Below are positions 54,041 to 64,000 of a stretch of DNA of 64,000 bases, piece by piece. This DNA is from Aaosphaeria pasadenensis (taxonomy: Eukaryota; Ascomycota; Dothideomycetes; Pleosporales): contig JAKLMB010000011.1 of assembly GCA_022813625.1 (NCBI GenBank), positions 496,001-560,000 of the forward strand. The letters run 5' to 3'. The number at the start of each line of letters is the position of its first letter. Position 1 is the first letter of the stretch. The notes under the pieces were generated by a model that ran no database searches, was not told the origin of the DNA, and saw only the letters and a list, made by a program, of their open reading frames with translations. The translations under genes were made by a program, and so were the position numbers.

Positions 54041-55132
54041 ATGAACGGTCTCGAGATTTCGCCCTTCATCAGGGATCTCCCGAAAGTTGAACTTCATGTG
54101 CACATTGAAGGCACCCTGACACCCGCATTGCGCTGGAAGCTTGCGCATCGAAACAACATTGAGCTCCCATACAAGACTTACGAGGATTTGCTTGACTCGT
54201 ACAAAGTCACTTACAACCACCGCAAAGAAGTCAATGGGGATGATGGTCGCCCAACATTCCTCGAGGCCTTCTTCGCCGGCTGCCAGGTTCTCATCACCGA
54301 AGATGACTTCTATGAACTCGGTATGGCGTATTTTGAGAGATGCGCGGAGATGAACGTACGATACTGCGAGCCATTCTTCGACACTCAAGCACATACCGAG
54401 CGCGGCATATCGGCGATTACTGTAATGAATGGCTACTATCGCGCACAGCAAGAAGGCGCAAGCAAGTACGGCGTCAAAAGTAATTGGATCTTCTGTTTCT
54501 TGCGCGACCGACCATTGCAAGAAGGTCTCGATGCATACGCAGCTGCACGGCCATGGGCGAGGCTCGCTGATGGGACCGGTAAAGGTTTATACCATGCCGT
54601 TGGTCTTGCCGCAAATGAATTCGAGAAGCCACCACTATTGTTCGAGGAGGGATTCAAGATGGCCAAAAGAGATGGATTGCATGTGACATTACATTGCGAT
54701 GTTGACCAGAAGGACGCTGCTGCTCACGTGCGCGAAGCAATCTTCGATGTCTGCAATGGCGAGGGCACAGAACGGATAGACCACGGCCTCAACGTGTTGG
54801 ACGATCCTGAATTGATACCTGCACTGAAGGAACGAGGCATCGGATTGACATTATGCCCGCACGCATATCACCGACGACAGGCAACAGAGACACTATTCCC
54901 TAAGATCCAGAAGCTTATCGACGAGGGTGTGAAATTGTGCATCAATAGCGACGACCCAACGTATATGCACGATGTCTGGATAGACGGCAACATGCAGAAG
55001 ATATACACGTATTGCGGATTGAGCAAAGCGGACATGGTCAAGCTGGCAAGAAATGGTGTTGAGATGTCTTGGGCAGACGACGACATTAAAAAAGAGTTAT
55101 TGCTAGAGTTGGACCAGGTCGTAGTACAATGA
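54041..55132 (+). CDS. Adenine/adenosine deaminase-family metallohydrolase
   Basis: Single-exon 363-aa TIM-barrel deaminase. The Zn ligands are His19 and His21 (ELHVHIEGT), His218 (VTLHCDVDQ) and Asp304/305 (INSDDP); His248 (ERIDHGLNV) is the active-site His. Length and N-terminus fit the Aah1/adenine deaminase branch. However, the usual HAGE box, which supplies the catalytic Glu, reads HCDVDQ here. I believe this variant occurs in a subset of fungal and bacterial relatives, so substrate or mechanism may differ from canonical adenine deaminase. Cytosolic (no signal). Expected reaction: hydrolytic deamination of a purine base or nucleoside with NH3 release. Divergent from an ACS permease, consistent with nitrogen scavenging. 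Confidence 0.85.
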   Translation: MNGLEISPFIRDLPKVELHVHIEGTLTPALRWKLAHRNNIELPYKTYEDLLDSYKVTYNHRKEVNGDDGRPTFLEAFFAGCQVLITEDDFYELGMAYFERCAEMNVRYCEPFFDTQAHTERGISAITVMNGYYRAQQEGASKYGVKSNWIFCFLRDRPLQEGLDAYAAARPWARLADGTGKGLYHAVGLAANEFEKPPLLFEEGFKMAKRDGLHVTLHCDVDQKDAAAHVREAIFDVCNGEGTERIDHGLNVLDDPELIPALKERGIGLTLCPHAYHRRQATETLFPKIQKLIDEGVKLCINSDDPTYMHDVWIDGNMQKIYTYCGLSKADMVKLARNGVEMSWADDDIKKELLLELDQVVVQ

Positions 55133-55509
55133 TGAGCCACAACTAGAAATGAAGTTGATCGGAACAGTGAGGGTGAACGGATTGTTTCGCCCTCGCGACT
55201 CCTACCCTCAATGAGCGCGATATGCGTTCGATTGGAGTATAACATTGATGCAAGAACATGGAAGTTATGGGATCGATCTCTAATGTTTTTCCTTGGAAAG
55301 TAATCGTTTCCCCATGATATATTACAAAAGTGTACATAATAAGAATGGCAATGGCTGGAGTGCGGAGTCCATTGCATCTTCCTGGGGCGTTCGGTTCGTC
55401 GGCTAGTTCACTTGGCTGGATTCGGAAAGGACGAATTGATCACGAGCCCCACTTTCCTTCCATTCACCATCAGCCAGTATTAACATTTGACAAAGACCTC
55501 CATTCTCCA
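55133..55509. other. Spacer before the coiled-coil membrane protein
   Basis: About 380 bases. The frame of the next gene is open back to ~55330 with in-frame ATGs at 55345 and 55351, so part of this may be coding if an upstream start is used. Confidence 0.4.
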
Positions 55510-57228
55510 ATGCCATCTGAACGCGTTGATAAGCGCGACAACTCCCCTGACACATCAAGTCAAAGTCATTCAGAGCCATCGCCTCCACCTCCACCGACGA
55601 CATGGCGTGTCTCCCACATCCTCATCGTTGCCTTCCTCATCCCAATTGTCATGTTACAATGCTGGAAGCAGGGACAACATCTCTACTACTACCTTGATAT
55701 CCCCACATTGTGGCTTCGCGTTAATGGCATTGTTCCTGAAGAGAAAGCTCAGATCGATGAGCTTGCATCTTTGCTTGATCAAATCTACTCCACGCTGGCT
55801 AACATGACCTACATACCGTCGTCATCTATCAAGCGTGGCCCCCATTCCATTAAGACCACCAATGCCGCATATAATTCCCAGATCTCTCAGTTGCTTTCTG
55901 CGCTTCCCTACATAGATCAGCCTCTACCCGACAAGGAGCCGTGGCTGTTCGAGACCGATTTCGTGGACTATACAGATCCGAAGGAGCGAGAAGATACCAG
56001 GGATCCATTGCTCTGTGAGGGACAATACATGACGCCTTCTATGATCGCACTCAATTCCATAGGCGTCGGATGGTCCGTGCTTATATACGACTTTGAAGGC
56101 AACAAGATCAGAATGATAAACGCTCGTGAATGGTCCAATTCCGCTCTAGATTGGCAACCATTGCTAGATTTCGACCGCGCCGAGGCACGCGAGAGAAGGG
56201 ACATGATATGCCACGGCGACGACATTCCTCAGTTCTGGGAAGACTTGCCCTATATCGAGGCACCGTTCTTCCTCCGCGACCTCCTCCAGCGGTACAGAGA
56301 CGGAGACATGATTCCCTGGACCACAACTCCGGAAATGGACGTCAAAGCCTACAAAAGCCTACTCCTCCAACACGGCTGGCCAGACACCTTCAACGCAGAC
56401 AGATTCCGCGCCCACCTCTTCCGCCTCCAAAACCGAGCATCCCCCCACGGAAACGCAAAAGCCGCCCACTCCCTCGTCGCCGAGCTCGAAGGCAACCCCC
56501 CCTTCACATCCCCAGGCCTCATCGCCAAACTTAAACAGCACCTCCTCGACACCTTCACCCAACTCGCCGCCACCCCGGAATCAGACTCAGAAACAAAACT
56601 CCACCTCTCCTTCCAGCACGAGCGCCTCTCTCTCGACCTCGCCAGCCGGTACGACGAACTCCACGCCGCGAAGACATTCATCGCGCGACTCTGCCCCGGT
56701 GGCGTCTGCGTCAAACCCGAGGATGTCGCCGTACGCAACTGTCTAAACGTCAAGAAAGAACACGCGGAACTGATCGCGCGGTTCGAAAGGGGGTATCGGC
56801 ACGAGACGGAGCGCCATTGGCTGGAGAGGCTCACGAAGCGTCAACGTCGCACTTTTCTTGGTTGGCGGAGGAAGCAGATCTGGTGGGCGGGATTGGCGGT
56901 CCGAGAGTGCGAGAAGGAGGTTAAGGCGGAGGGGGGTGGGGTGGATTTGGATGAAAGACGGCAAGTGGAGGAGGAGGTGCGTCGTGAGATTAGGGTCGAG
57001 TGGCTTCGTGATGACATCCGGCGCCGAGAGGATGTCGTTAAGGGATTGCGAGACTGGGTTGCCGGGTTGTCCGCCGAAGAAAGTGCCGTTGTTGCGCAGC
57101 ACCACTGGGTCGAAGAGGAGATCGCGGGGCTGGAAGCGTCGATCGGGTTGAGAGAAGATGCCCTTGACACTTTAACGAAAATCCCGTCAAAGCATGATTG
57201 CGAAGGTCACATTGAGCTAGGACACTGA
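55510..57228 (+). CDS. Hypothetical single-TM protein with coiled coil
   Basis: Intron-less ORF of 572 aa from the ATG at 55510 (MPSERVDKRD); ATGs at 55345/55351 would add ~55 residues of less ordered sequence. After a Pro/Ser-rich N-terminus (SEPSPPPPPTT) comes one membrane helix (VSHILIVAFLIPIVMLQCW), then a large domain with many Trp, Asp and Arg residues. The C-terminal ~150 residues are charged and helical (Arg/Glu-rich), likely coiled coil. Single-anchor topology suggests an organelle or plasma-membrane protein with a large extra-membrane part. No family recognised; possibly a fungal orphan family. From ~56380 codons become C-rich and then G-rich, so long shadow ORFs appear in other frames. 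Confidence 0.75.
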   Translation: MPSERVDKRDNSPDTSSQSHSEPSPPPPPTTWRVSHILIVAFLIPIVMLQCWKQGQHLYYYLDIPTLWLRVNGIVPEEKAQIDELASLLDQIYSTLANMTYIPSSSIKRGPHSIKTTNAAYNSQISQLLSALPYIDQPLPDKEPWLFETDFVDYTDPKEREDTRDPLLCEGQYMTPSMIALNSIGVGWSVLIYDFEGNKIRMINAREWSNSALDWQPLLDFDRAEARERRDMICHGDDIPQFWEDLPYIEAPFFLRDLLQRYRDGDMIPWTTTPEMDVKAYKSLLLQHGWPDTFNADRFRAHLFRLQNRASPHGNAKAAHSLVAELEGNPPFTSPGLIAKLKQHLLDTFTQLAATPESDSETKLHLSFQHERLSLDLASRYDELHAAKTFIARLCPGGVCVKPEDVAVRNCLNVKKEHAELIARFERGYRHETERHWLERLTKRQRRTFLGWRRKQIWWAGLAVRECEKEVKAEGGGVDLDERRQVEEEVRREIRVEWLRDDIRRREDVVKGLRDWVAGLSAEESAVVAQHHWVEEEIAGLEASIGLREDALDTLTKIPSKHDCEGHIELGH

Positions 57229-57519
57229 AGGCTATTTTTTAATGGCATCTTTCAAAGCTTTTCTGAGGTATTAAAAAGAGGTATCTCTATACAGTACATC
57301 AAAGCGCCAACTGGGCCAGGGCCAAAGCCCCATACCCATCACATACCCCCATGGACCTACACGCGGGTCCCCGAAACAAGAGAAGGAAAAAGAGTTCTAT
57401 ATGCAGCCTATGACCGATTTGAGTTTGGATATCAAGAGTGAGCGAAACATTTGTACCAGAAGTCCCCCATCATCAAAGAGAGTGAGGGAGTCATGAAAAT
57501 AACCGAGCGAGATGGTCGT
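57229..57519. other. Convergent spacer, no gene seen
   Basis: About 290 bases between two stop codons, AT-rich on the left. Confidence 0.5.
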
Positions 57520-59432
57520 TTAAGAAGAGAAGTGAGGGGTGTTGAGGAGTATGCCCATGAGGCAGCCACCGAGGGTACCGGCGATGGGGATGGTCATGAT
57601 CCAGGAGAGCATCAAGAGACCAACACGCTGCCAGTTGACGGCCTTGAGGGTTCCGTTGCAGAGACCAACACCGACAGTGGCACCAGTGATGCACATGGAG
57701 GTGGAGACGGGGAGCTTGTACTGGGAGAAGACGAGGACAGTGATGGCAGCGCCCATCTCCATAGAGCAACCACGGCTAGGGGAGTGGTAGGTGATCTTGT
57801 TACCCATGACCTATTGTGGAGTTAGCAAAGAGTGAGGGATATTAGTGGAACAGGAGGTGACTGACCTTCATGATGTTGTAACCATAGGTGATGAGTCCAA
57901 CGGAGATACAGGCGGAGAGAACAGCGAGCTGCCAGATGGGAACGGGAGCCTTGGCCTTAGCAGCCTCGCCAGTGGTCCAGGCAGAGTAGATGACAGCCCA
58001 GGGACCGACAGAGTTACCGATATCGTTGGCACCGTGAGCGAAAGAGGCAGTGCAAGCAGTGAGGACCTGGACGAAAGAGTAGGTGTGCTCGACCTCGTTG
58101 GGGTACTTGGGAGCCATCTCGTAGACGCGAGCCATGCGGTCACCCTCGGGAGTACCGTGAACACCGGACTGGGCAGCGTGGATATCGTAGTGAAGACCGT
58201 AGAGAAGACCGGCGACAATCTGGGCGGGGAGGCGCTTGAAGGCAATGGCCATGTTCTTGCGCTCGTAGATCTCACCAGAGCCCATGGGGTTGTTGTGGAG
58301 AGTGCGCATAGCCCAGCCGAGAGGACCGCGTCCCTTGCGGAGCTTAGCGTGGAAGCGCTCCTCACCGCGGGCCATGAGCTCCTTGTAGCTCAACTGTCCA
58401 ACATTGGACTCAGTGGCGACGGCGCGCTTCTCGTTCTCGGCATCGGCCTCGACAGAGTCGGCGGAGCGGGTGGAGGCAGCGGAATCCATATCCTCGTCGT
58501 GCTGGACAACGGCGTAGTCGGGGACCTTGGCGATCTCAGAGCCCTCGGGAGCAGGGCGGGTGAAGAGAAGAGGGCCCATGACGAACATCCACCACTTAAC
58601 GCTGTGGTCCTTCTTGATGATCTTGGCGTGGACGAAGGGAACGAAGAAGAGGCAAGAGAGAAGGCAGACACCGAAACCGGTTCCGAGAGTAACGGATGCG
58701 ATGTACCAGGCAGGCTTCTTGCCGAGACCAAGGTTGGGGGAACCCTTGTAGACAATGGAGAGCGTGCAAATGGTGGCGGCGATCAAGAACCAGAGAGGAG
58801 AGCTGTAGACAGCCCAGGGGACTGGGTTTTGGCGCATGTGGACAACGGTCTTGATGAGCATGAAGATGGTGGCACCGAAACCAGCAGCGATGGCGGGAGC
58901 CATTCCCAAACCAGCGAAGATGGCACCGAGACCCTGACCACCGTTCCATCCCCACTGGACTTTGCTGGCTCCAGCAGTAGCGACACCGACACCAGCGACG
59001 GCAGAGACGAGAGAGTATGTGGAGGAGACGTGAGCGGAGTGCTTGGTGCACCACATGACCCAGGTGGAGGCAGCGGCGAGAGCGCAGGTGAAAGCAAGCA
59101 TCTGGACACCGGCATCGCCCTTGAAGGCATCATTGGGAATGATCTTGTTCTTGATGGTATCGGCGGTACGAGCACCGACAGTGATGGCTCCGAGCATCTC
59201 GAAGACGGTACCGAAGATCATGGCCTGTCGGTAGCTAATGGAGCGGGAGGAAACACTGGTAGCCCAGGCGTTTGCGACATCGTCTATCGCGGTTGTCAGC
59301 GCCAATGGTCGGACAAGAGATGGCCAGAGGACCAAGAATGCTAAGCTACTTACTGGCACCGTTGTTGTAGGCGTCCAACATGGCAAACATGGTGCCAATG
59401 GCGAAGATGTAGGTGTACTCTGAGAGAACCAT
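57520..59432 (-). CDS. PHO89: Na+/phosphate symporter, PiT (PHO-4) family
   Basis: High-affinity, Na+-coupled plasma-membrane phosphate importer, 595 aa. Exons: 59432-59354, 59283-57866, 57810-57520. The family signature occurs twice, as expected from the inverted-repeat fold: GANDVAN at 25-31, completed by splicing intron 1, and GANDIGN near residue 444. About 12 hydrophobic segments flank a central hydrophilic loop with Ser/Asp/Glu-rich sequence (HDEDMDSAASTRSADSVEADAENEKR split by charged residues), a likely regulatory site. The C-terminal GCSMEMGAAITVLV and PVSTSMCITGATVGVGL are typical. Length is near yeast Pho89 (574). Expected induction by phosphate starvation and alkaline pH is family knowledge; a CACGTT element lies ~665 nt upstream but is weak evidence. 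Confidence 0.95.
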
Positions 59433-60629
59433 CTTGAAAGAGTGTGATGGATTACTGGGAAGGGTAAAACGATCGGGAGAAAGATGCCGTCCAAGAGATG
59501 ACAAGAGCAGGAATGTTACTCTATATGTATGTCCCAAGGGAAACAAGCGGGGCGTGCAGGAGATGCCCAAGAGATTGAAGTGCTTGATGCTGGAAACCAA
59601 GAACAGGGAGCGTGAGATGGAGTTATATAGATACTTTCTGGAGGTACCACTACGAGAACGCCTCCTAAGCCTCAGACATTTCTCGGCAGCCGCGAAGGAG
59701 GGTAGGCAACATCAGAAGAGATCCACGACGCCAGGGAGAGGCGAGACACAGATGGAGACGGAGCCAACGAGCACGGAGGACCCCCATTACGGGCAAACAT
59801 ACAGAAGAGAATAGAGATAGCCCGAGAAGGCATATTCCCCCCACCCCCTAAGAGGGCTAGTCCAACGTATCGCAGCGGAGGAGTGGCAAGCAGAATTGTT
59901 GGAATGGACCTGGCCTGGCGTGTTTCTGGCGAGTCTGGCGATGATGGTAGAGGGTGAGAATGCTAGGAATGCTGGCAATTGCCTGCCAAGGCTGGCGTCT
60001 CTCCTCCCCAATTGGACTGTTTGGCAATAACCCAGAAGGTGCATGATTGCCTGCGTATTGCAATCTCACAGTGTAGAAGTTTGGATATTCCGCTCGCACG
60101 TTGCACAATGGAGCATTCTGATTGGATGGGAGATTCGAGATACTGCACAGAACAATGTGAGAGAAAAGTCAGCAGCGGACCAGGGTGTAGTGGGTGGGGC
60201 CTGCCGCCTTCCCCCTTTGGGTACCTTCTCGATGCGGGAGAGTTCCAAACTCTCCCAGGCATTGGATGCTTTTTCCTTAGACTTTCCCCTTTTCAGTCAT
60301 GGTCTACAACTCTAACAACTCTACCTCCTCTATTACCTCCATTACTTGATCCAACTCCCAGTCCACTCCTGGTCTCCTCACACGCAACTCAACGCACTCA
60401 CGGTCTCTCCGAGGCTTAAACGAACCCGGGTTATCTGGCGGAAGCGGCTTGGCGAGCGGTCTTGGCCACTGCTTGTTTTCTTGGCTTTCCCCAGATCATC
60501 GACCACTCAACGTCCAAGGATCGACCACGTTCTCCCACGCTCCTCCCACGTTGCTCCTCAACTCAACCTCATCTCATCCACTTTTACACCCATCCTCCCC
60601 CAATTCTCCCCAAATTCTCTCATGTCGCC
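59433..60629. promoter_or_regulatory. PHO89 promoter and pyrimidine-rich region
   Basis: No supported gene. The left part should hold the PHO89 promoter; one CACGTT (60097-60102) resembles a Pho4/NUC-1 site. From ~60280 to 60630 the plus strand is C/T-rich, like a fungal 5' leader. Confidence 0.4.
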
Positions 60630-60767
60630 ATGCCGGCGCGCCAAGACATGGACTTGTACTACCATGCCATGCCACCGGATCCTCATCCCATCCCCATCGA
60701 TGCTTCTTCTCCGTGGCTCTCTAATCCTCACTCTCCCCCTTCGTCTAGTCCTCAATCAATGCGCTAA
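60630..60767 (+). CDS. Possible short ORF (45 aa) in a leader-like region
   Basis: ATG in good context (cgccATGcc) opens a 45-codon frame, MPARQDMDLYYHAMPPDP... through a Pro/Ser-rich end to PQSMR. It follows a pyrimidine-rich leader-like tract. An overlapping ATG 8 nt upstream (60622) opens a different, Arg/Leu-rich frame. It could be an upstream ORF of a gene to the right, a micro-protein or chance. No family seen. Confidence 0.25.
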   Translation: MPARQDMDLYYHAMPPDPHPIPIDASSPWLSNPHSPPSSSPQSMR

Positions 60768-63700
60768 TGCACTTCATGTTCCACCGCAAGAGCATAGTTA
60801 ATCCAGTAATTCCTCTCCTCCGTCAATCCAAACTAACAACCTCAAGCTAGGTGTACGTATTCTAAGCAGATATTCGCTGCCACTATCGACCCTCTAGTAC
60901 TGACTACTGTAGTTCGCTGTGGTATTGTATTGCCTCGATAGGAAATTCGGATATGCTCCGCCCGTTTCGTGTTGTCTCTGCCATCGAGTTCGCCTCTCAA
61001 ATCGACCATTATTGTGACAACCCATATCACCTTCCATACACCAACCCTAATCCAGTAATCACAAGCAAATCTTCAAATCCCTCTTCCGCGCCTTGTCCTT
61101 CCAGTTCCCGCTGTACTGTGTAGATCTACATGACCGGCTTCTCGGCGACAGCGCCTCAATGACATATAGGATCGCGCAGGATTGCAACGGTAGCTGCATT
61201 ATGGCACGGTCGTCAGATGTGTCGAAATGCCCTCGGTACCCGTTCATCGACCGAAAAAAAAGTCGAATCGAAAAATCATGATTATTTACAATTTCAGTAA
61301 AGAGGTCGGAATTCGGCAATAGTCATGCTCAACACTTGATGAGCATTCGTGGAATCGTGATCCTACGGCAATCGCAACCGGGCTTGTGCGCTCGTACCGA
61401 AACCACGCTACAGTTTCTAGAAACGATAATGCGCCAAAAATTGTCAACAGTCGCGAATTCTGGACTCTTTTCACTTTTAATGCCCATAGACGGTACCCGG
61501 AACTTTTGAGCATTATGCCGTTCTCGATCTTGCAAATCTGGCTCCAACTTCACCTTCTGGAATGCTTAGCTAATGGTCTTCCTTGTAAATAATGCCTAAT
61601 TGCCGACAGGAAGAAGTGACGAAAATAACTACAACGGAGAGAGCTCGTGATATAACTCCACAAGCAGCTGATGCAGAATTGGACACTGCCCAAAATGGAG
61701 CGGATATTGATGGACACCATCTGCTGGAGACCTGACCGATGTCCACAATAGGCACCCTGCGATGCTCACCACCCACGGGACGCATCCCCAACCCAGCATA
61801 GAATGCTGGCATGGTCTAGTCTGGTCTGTATCCGTATAGTTAATAGGTGGGGTGTTGTGGTGGGTGGTGTGCATATGCACCGAACACATCTTGTGGGCCT
61901 GCCCTGTATCCACCGCCCGAGCACCTGTCAGCTAGGCGCCTCCCAATGATCCAGGATAATGGTACCGCAGCAACAACTGCTCACTTAGGCTTCACACGTG
62001 GGCTCCCAACCCAGCACTCCCATTGGTCCATTCGAAATTTTCCTTCTCTTCACTCCCTCATGGTCTACCCGCACGACTAAATTACGCCTCGTTCCATAGT
62101 CCTCCAATATCAGGGTCTCCAATTCACGACCCGTATCCATGTAGTCTGTTTGCCTGTTCTAGGCGGATACTGTAAGCCAGTCTGGATGCCGGCCAATGTC
62201 ACCACAGCTCAACGCGAAGTTAAACTTACTTCTATAACCGGACCTACTTACCATATTCTTCGCCATCTCCTTGATGATCATTCGTTCCAATACTTTACAC
62301 GAAGTCAAATACACACGACCCTCTCAGCCCTTTGTTGTTTTACTTTTTTCACGTGGCGCTGCTTTGACCCTCCTTCGTATCCTCTACCACGCAGAGGTGA
62401 CATTTCAATATTGCTGTCCAATACGAAGCGGGTCTTGAAGCACACGTGTGTTTGCTAGCGCCAAGTTTGTGCACTCAAATCCTATTCTTCGCCTCCTCTT
62501 GGGCTGTAAGGTTTGCTCAGCTGGACTCTTGCTGGCGGTTCTGATGGCACTGTTGAAGGTGTCGTTACTTTCCTTTGCCATCGACTCAGCCCTCTGACCG
62601 CACTCCTTTGTCATTGAGCCCAACGCTCGATCTACTCCCCCAGCCTGAAACATCGACACCGACCGAATCATTATCATCTACAATCAATCCTCTCTTTTCC
62701 CTAACACCAACCTTCGATCTGAACATTTACGATAATCAACACCCGCTACACCATCTATCAGTTACGAGAACTGGCAATGATAGGATTATGCTGATATCAC
62801 AGTACATGCAAAGATCGAGATTGCAGAAACCTCGAGTCCCCATTAATCGTCGACGTCAGGGGGCGCAAGAACACCGGTCGATCCCGCGTTAGCAATCGTA
62901 GGATCAGCCCTTCCTTAGCTGTTTTCCCTACTGCCGCCGCCGTGCGCACATTTGCACTTTTTGGTAGGTCACGTCGTTCGTCTTGGCTGGGCAGATGTCA
63001 GTAATGAGGGCTTTTTTTTTTCGCTCGTCGATCTGGACTTTTGCCGGCTGTGTCCGCTAGATTAGCAGTCCGGGGGAGATGCTGTGTTTCGACGATGGGG
63101 TAATGTACAAACGTGGGCTTGTGAGCAGTGAGATGGCTCCGCGTAGGTGATGCTGGTAGGGACTGCGTGCTCTTGAGGGTTTACTTTCCCACGTTGATGG
63201 GAGTCGCCTTGGTGAGATTGACCTCGTAGCGAGGACTGACATCTGATTTAGGTGACCACTGGGATTTGCTTTGATGCTGATGGCGCCCGGTCAGACACAT
63301 CTGGAAAACTGACAATCGCAGGATTCTTCCTCAATAAAGACCCTCAGTCAGACTGACCGGCCACGACCAAATGATCATTGGTACAACGATTTTCTCAATC
63401 GAAGAGTCTTCGTTTCATCCTTTGAGGGTTCCGAAATGACAATTTGGTTCTTCTCCCATCGAACGAGATTCATGGCGCACATTTATTTGCATCTCGCTGC
63501 ACCAGTCCTCACAACCAGTCCTGTTATTCCTCCCATCAAACGCACAAAATCGAGCAATACCACTACTCATCCGATAAACGCACCCTTCGAGTCCACAAAC
63601 AAAACCTCTCATCAACAATCCGCTGGTCCCACATTCCCGTCCAAAGGGGTTCCAGTCGTCCCTCCAGAAACCCGACCATACTGCCCGCGAGACACCATGC

Positions 63701-64000
63701 CTAAGTCCGGCCTGGTTGAACACAAACTTATCTCACAGTCTTCAACACTGTAAAACGTAAAAACACTTAACACTCAGTGGTACTTGACTCATAACAGATA
63801 CACTCACAAGCCGTCTTGAACTATACTTCCGCCTCCCATCTCATAATCGACGATAACGGGCACAGTACCTGCTCATCTACAAAATTGATCACTAGTGTCG
63901 CACATCCTTAATCTACTAATCGTTTAACATGACCTGCCACCATACTATCCACTTAGAGACCCAAACGAAGAACTCACATTGCGAGACCCAATCATCGTAG
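60768..64000. other. No gene recognised to the window end
   Basis: About 3.2 kb with only short ORFs (up to ~105 codons), none with a domain or convincing splice chain. Pyrimidine-rich patches occur at 60780-60850, 62270-62720 and 63440-63720. It could be a long regulatory region or leader of a gene that begins beyond the window. Confidence 0.4.

Noticed and set aside
57845..59344. 499-codon plus ORF antisense to PHO89
   Set aside because: Gly/Asp/Val-rich mirror of strongly biased PHO89 codons; no start context or domain.

Overview
The window is nuclear DNA of a filamentous ascomycete (Pezizomycotina; a Dothideomycete is my guess, not shown). Genes are densely packed, split by short GT-AG introns of about 50-70 nt with CTAAC/CTGAC branch sites, and lie on both strands without operons. 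Family content is fungal: Zn2Cys6 regulator, Cyk3, Ugo1, fungal-type DUF6601, ACS-family permeases, secreted GMC and PL9 enzymes. I saw no tRNA or rRNA gene, CRISPR array or intact transposon.

Layout. 1-4.05 kb holds no convincing gene. 4.05-30 kb is mostly core genome: a Zn2Cys6 factor, CYK3 (cytokinesis), cytosolic GluRS, an FAD monooxygenase, a Ca3427-like binding-protein-fold gene, SRP54 and RRP15 (divergent pair), YAH1 and UGO1 (divergent, both mitochondrial). Between GluRS and the monooxygenase lies an accessory pocket (14.8-18.7 kb) with an orphan 354-aa protein, a small secreted cysteine-rich peptide with a knottin cysteine pattern, a tiny CxxCxGxG protein and a RING-H2 protein. 29.3-31.5 kb encodes an unusual Hsp70-like protein with a signal peptide or anchor, altered ATPase motifs and no lid.

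31.5-54 kb is accessory and loosely packed: secreted GMC oxidoreductase, secreted PL9 pectate lyase-like protein, polyol/ketose-type SDR, a three-exon 103-aa N/Q/S/T-rich gene, a short RNase III-fold protein lacking catalytic residues and flanked by an inverted repeat of its own 5' end, two ACS-family permeases, a DUF6601 membrane protein and a protein with LRAT/NlpC-P60-like His and Cys motifs. The second permease is divergent from an adenine/adenosine deaminase-family gene across a promoter with GATA and CGG-type sites, which suggests a purine or nitrogen scavenging pair. 55.5-59.4 kb has an orphan one-TM coiled-coil protein and PHO89 (Na+/phosphate symporter). 59.4-64 kb has no gene I can support except a possible 45-codon ORF.

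The least expected items are the knottin-like precursor, the pseudo-RNase III gene with its hairpin-capable transcript, and the secretory-pathway Ssz1-like Hsp70. Exon borders were read by eye from splice signals and frame; no database search was possible.
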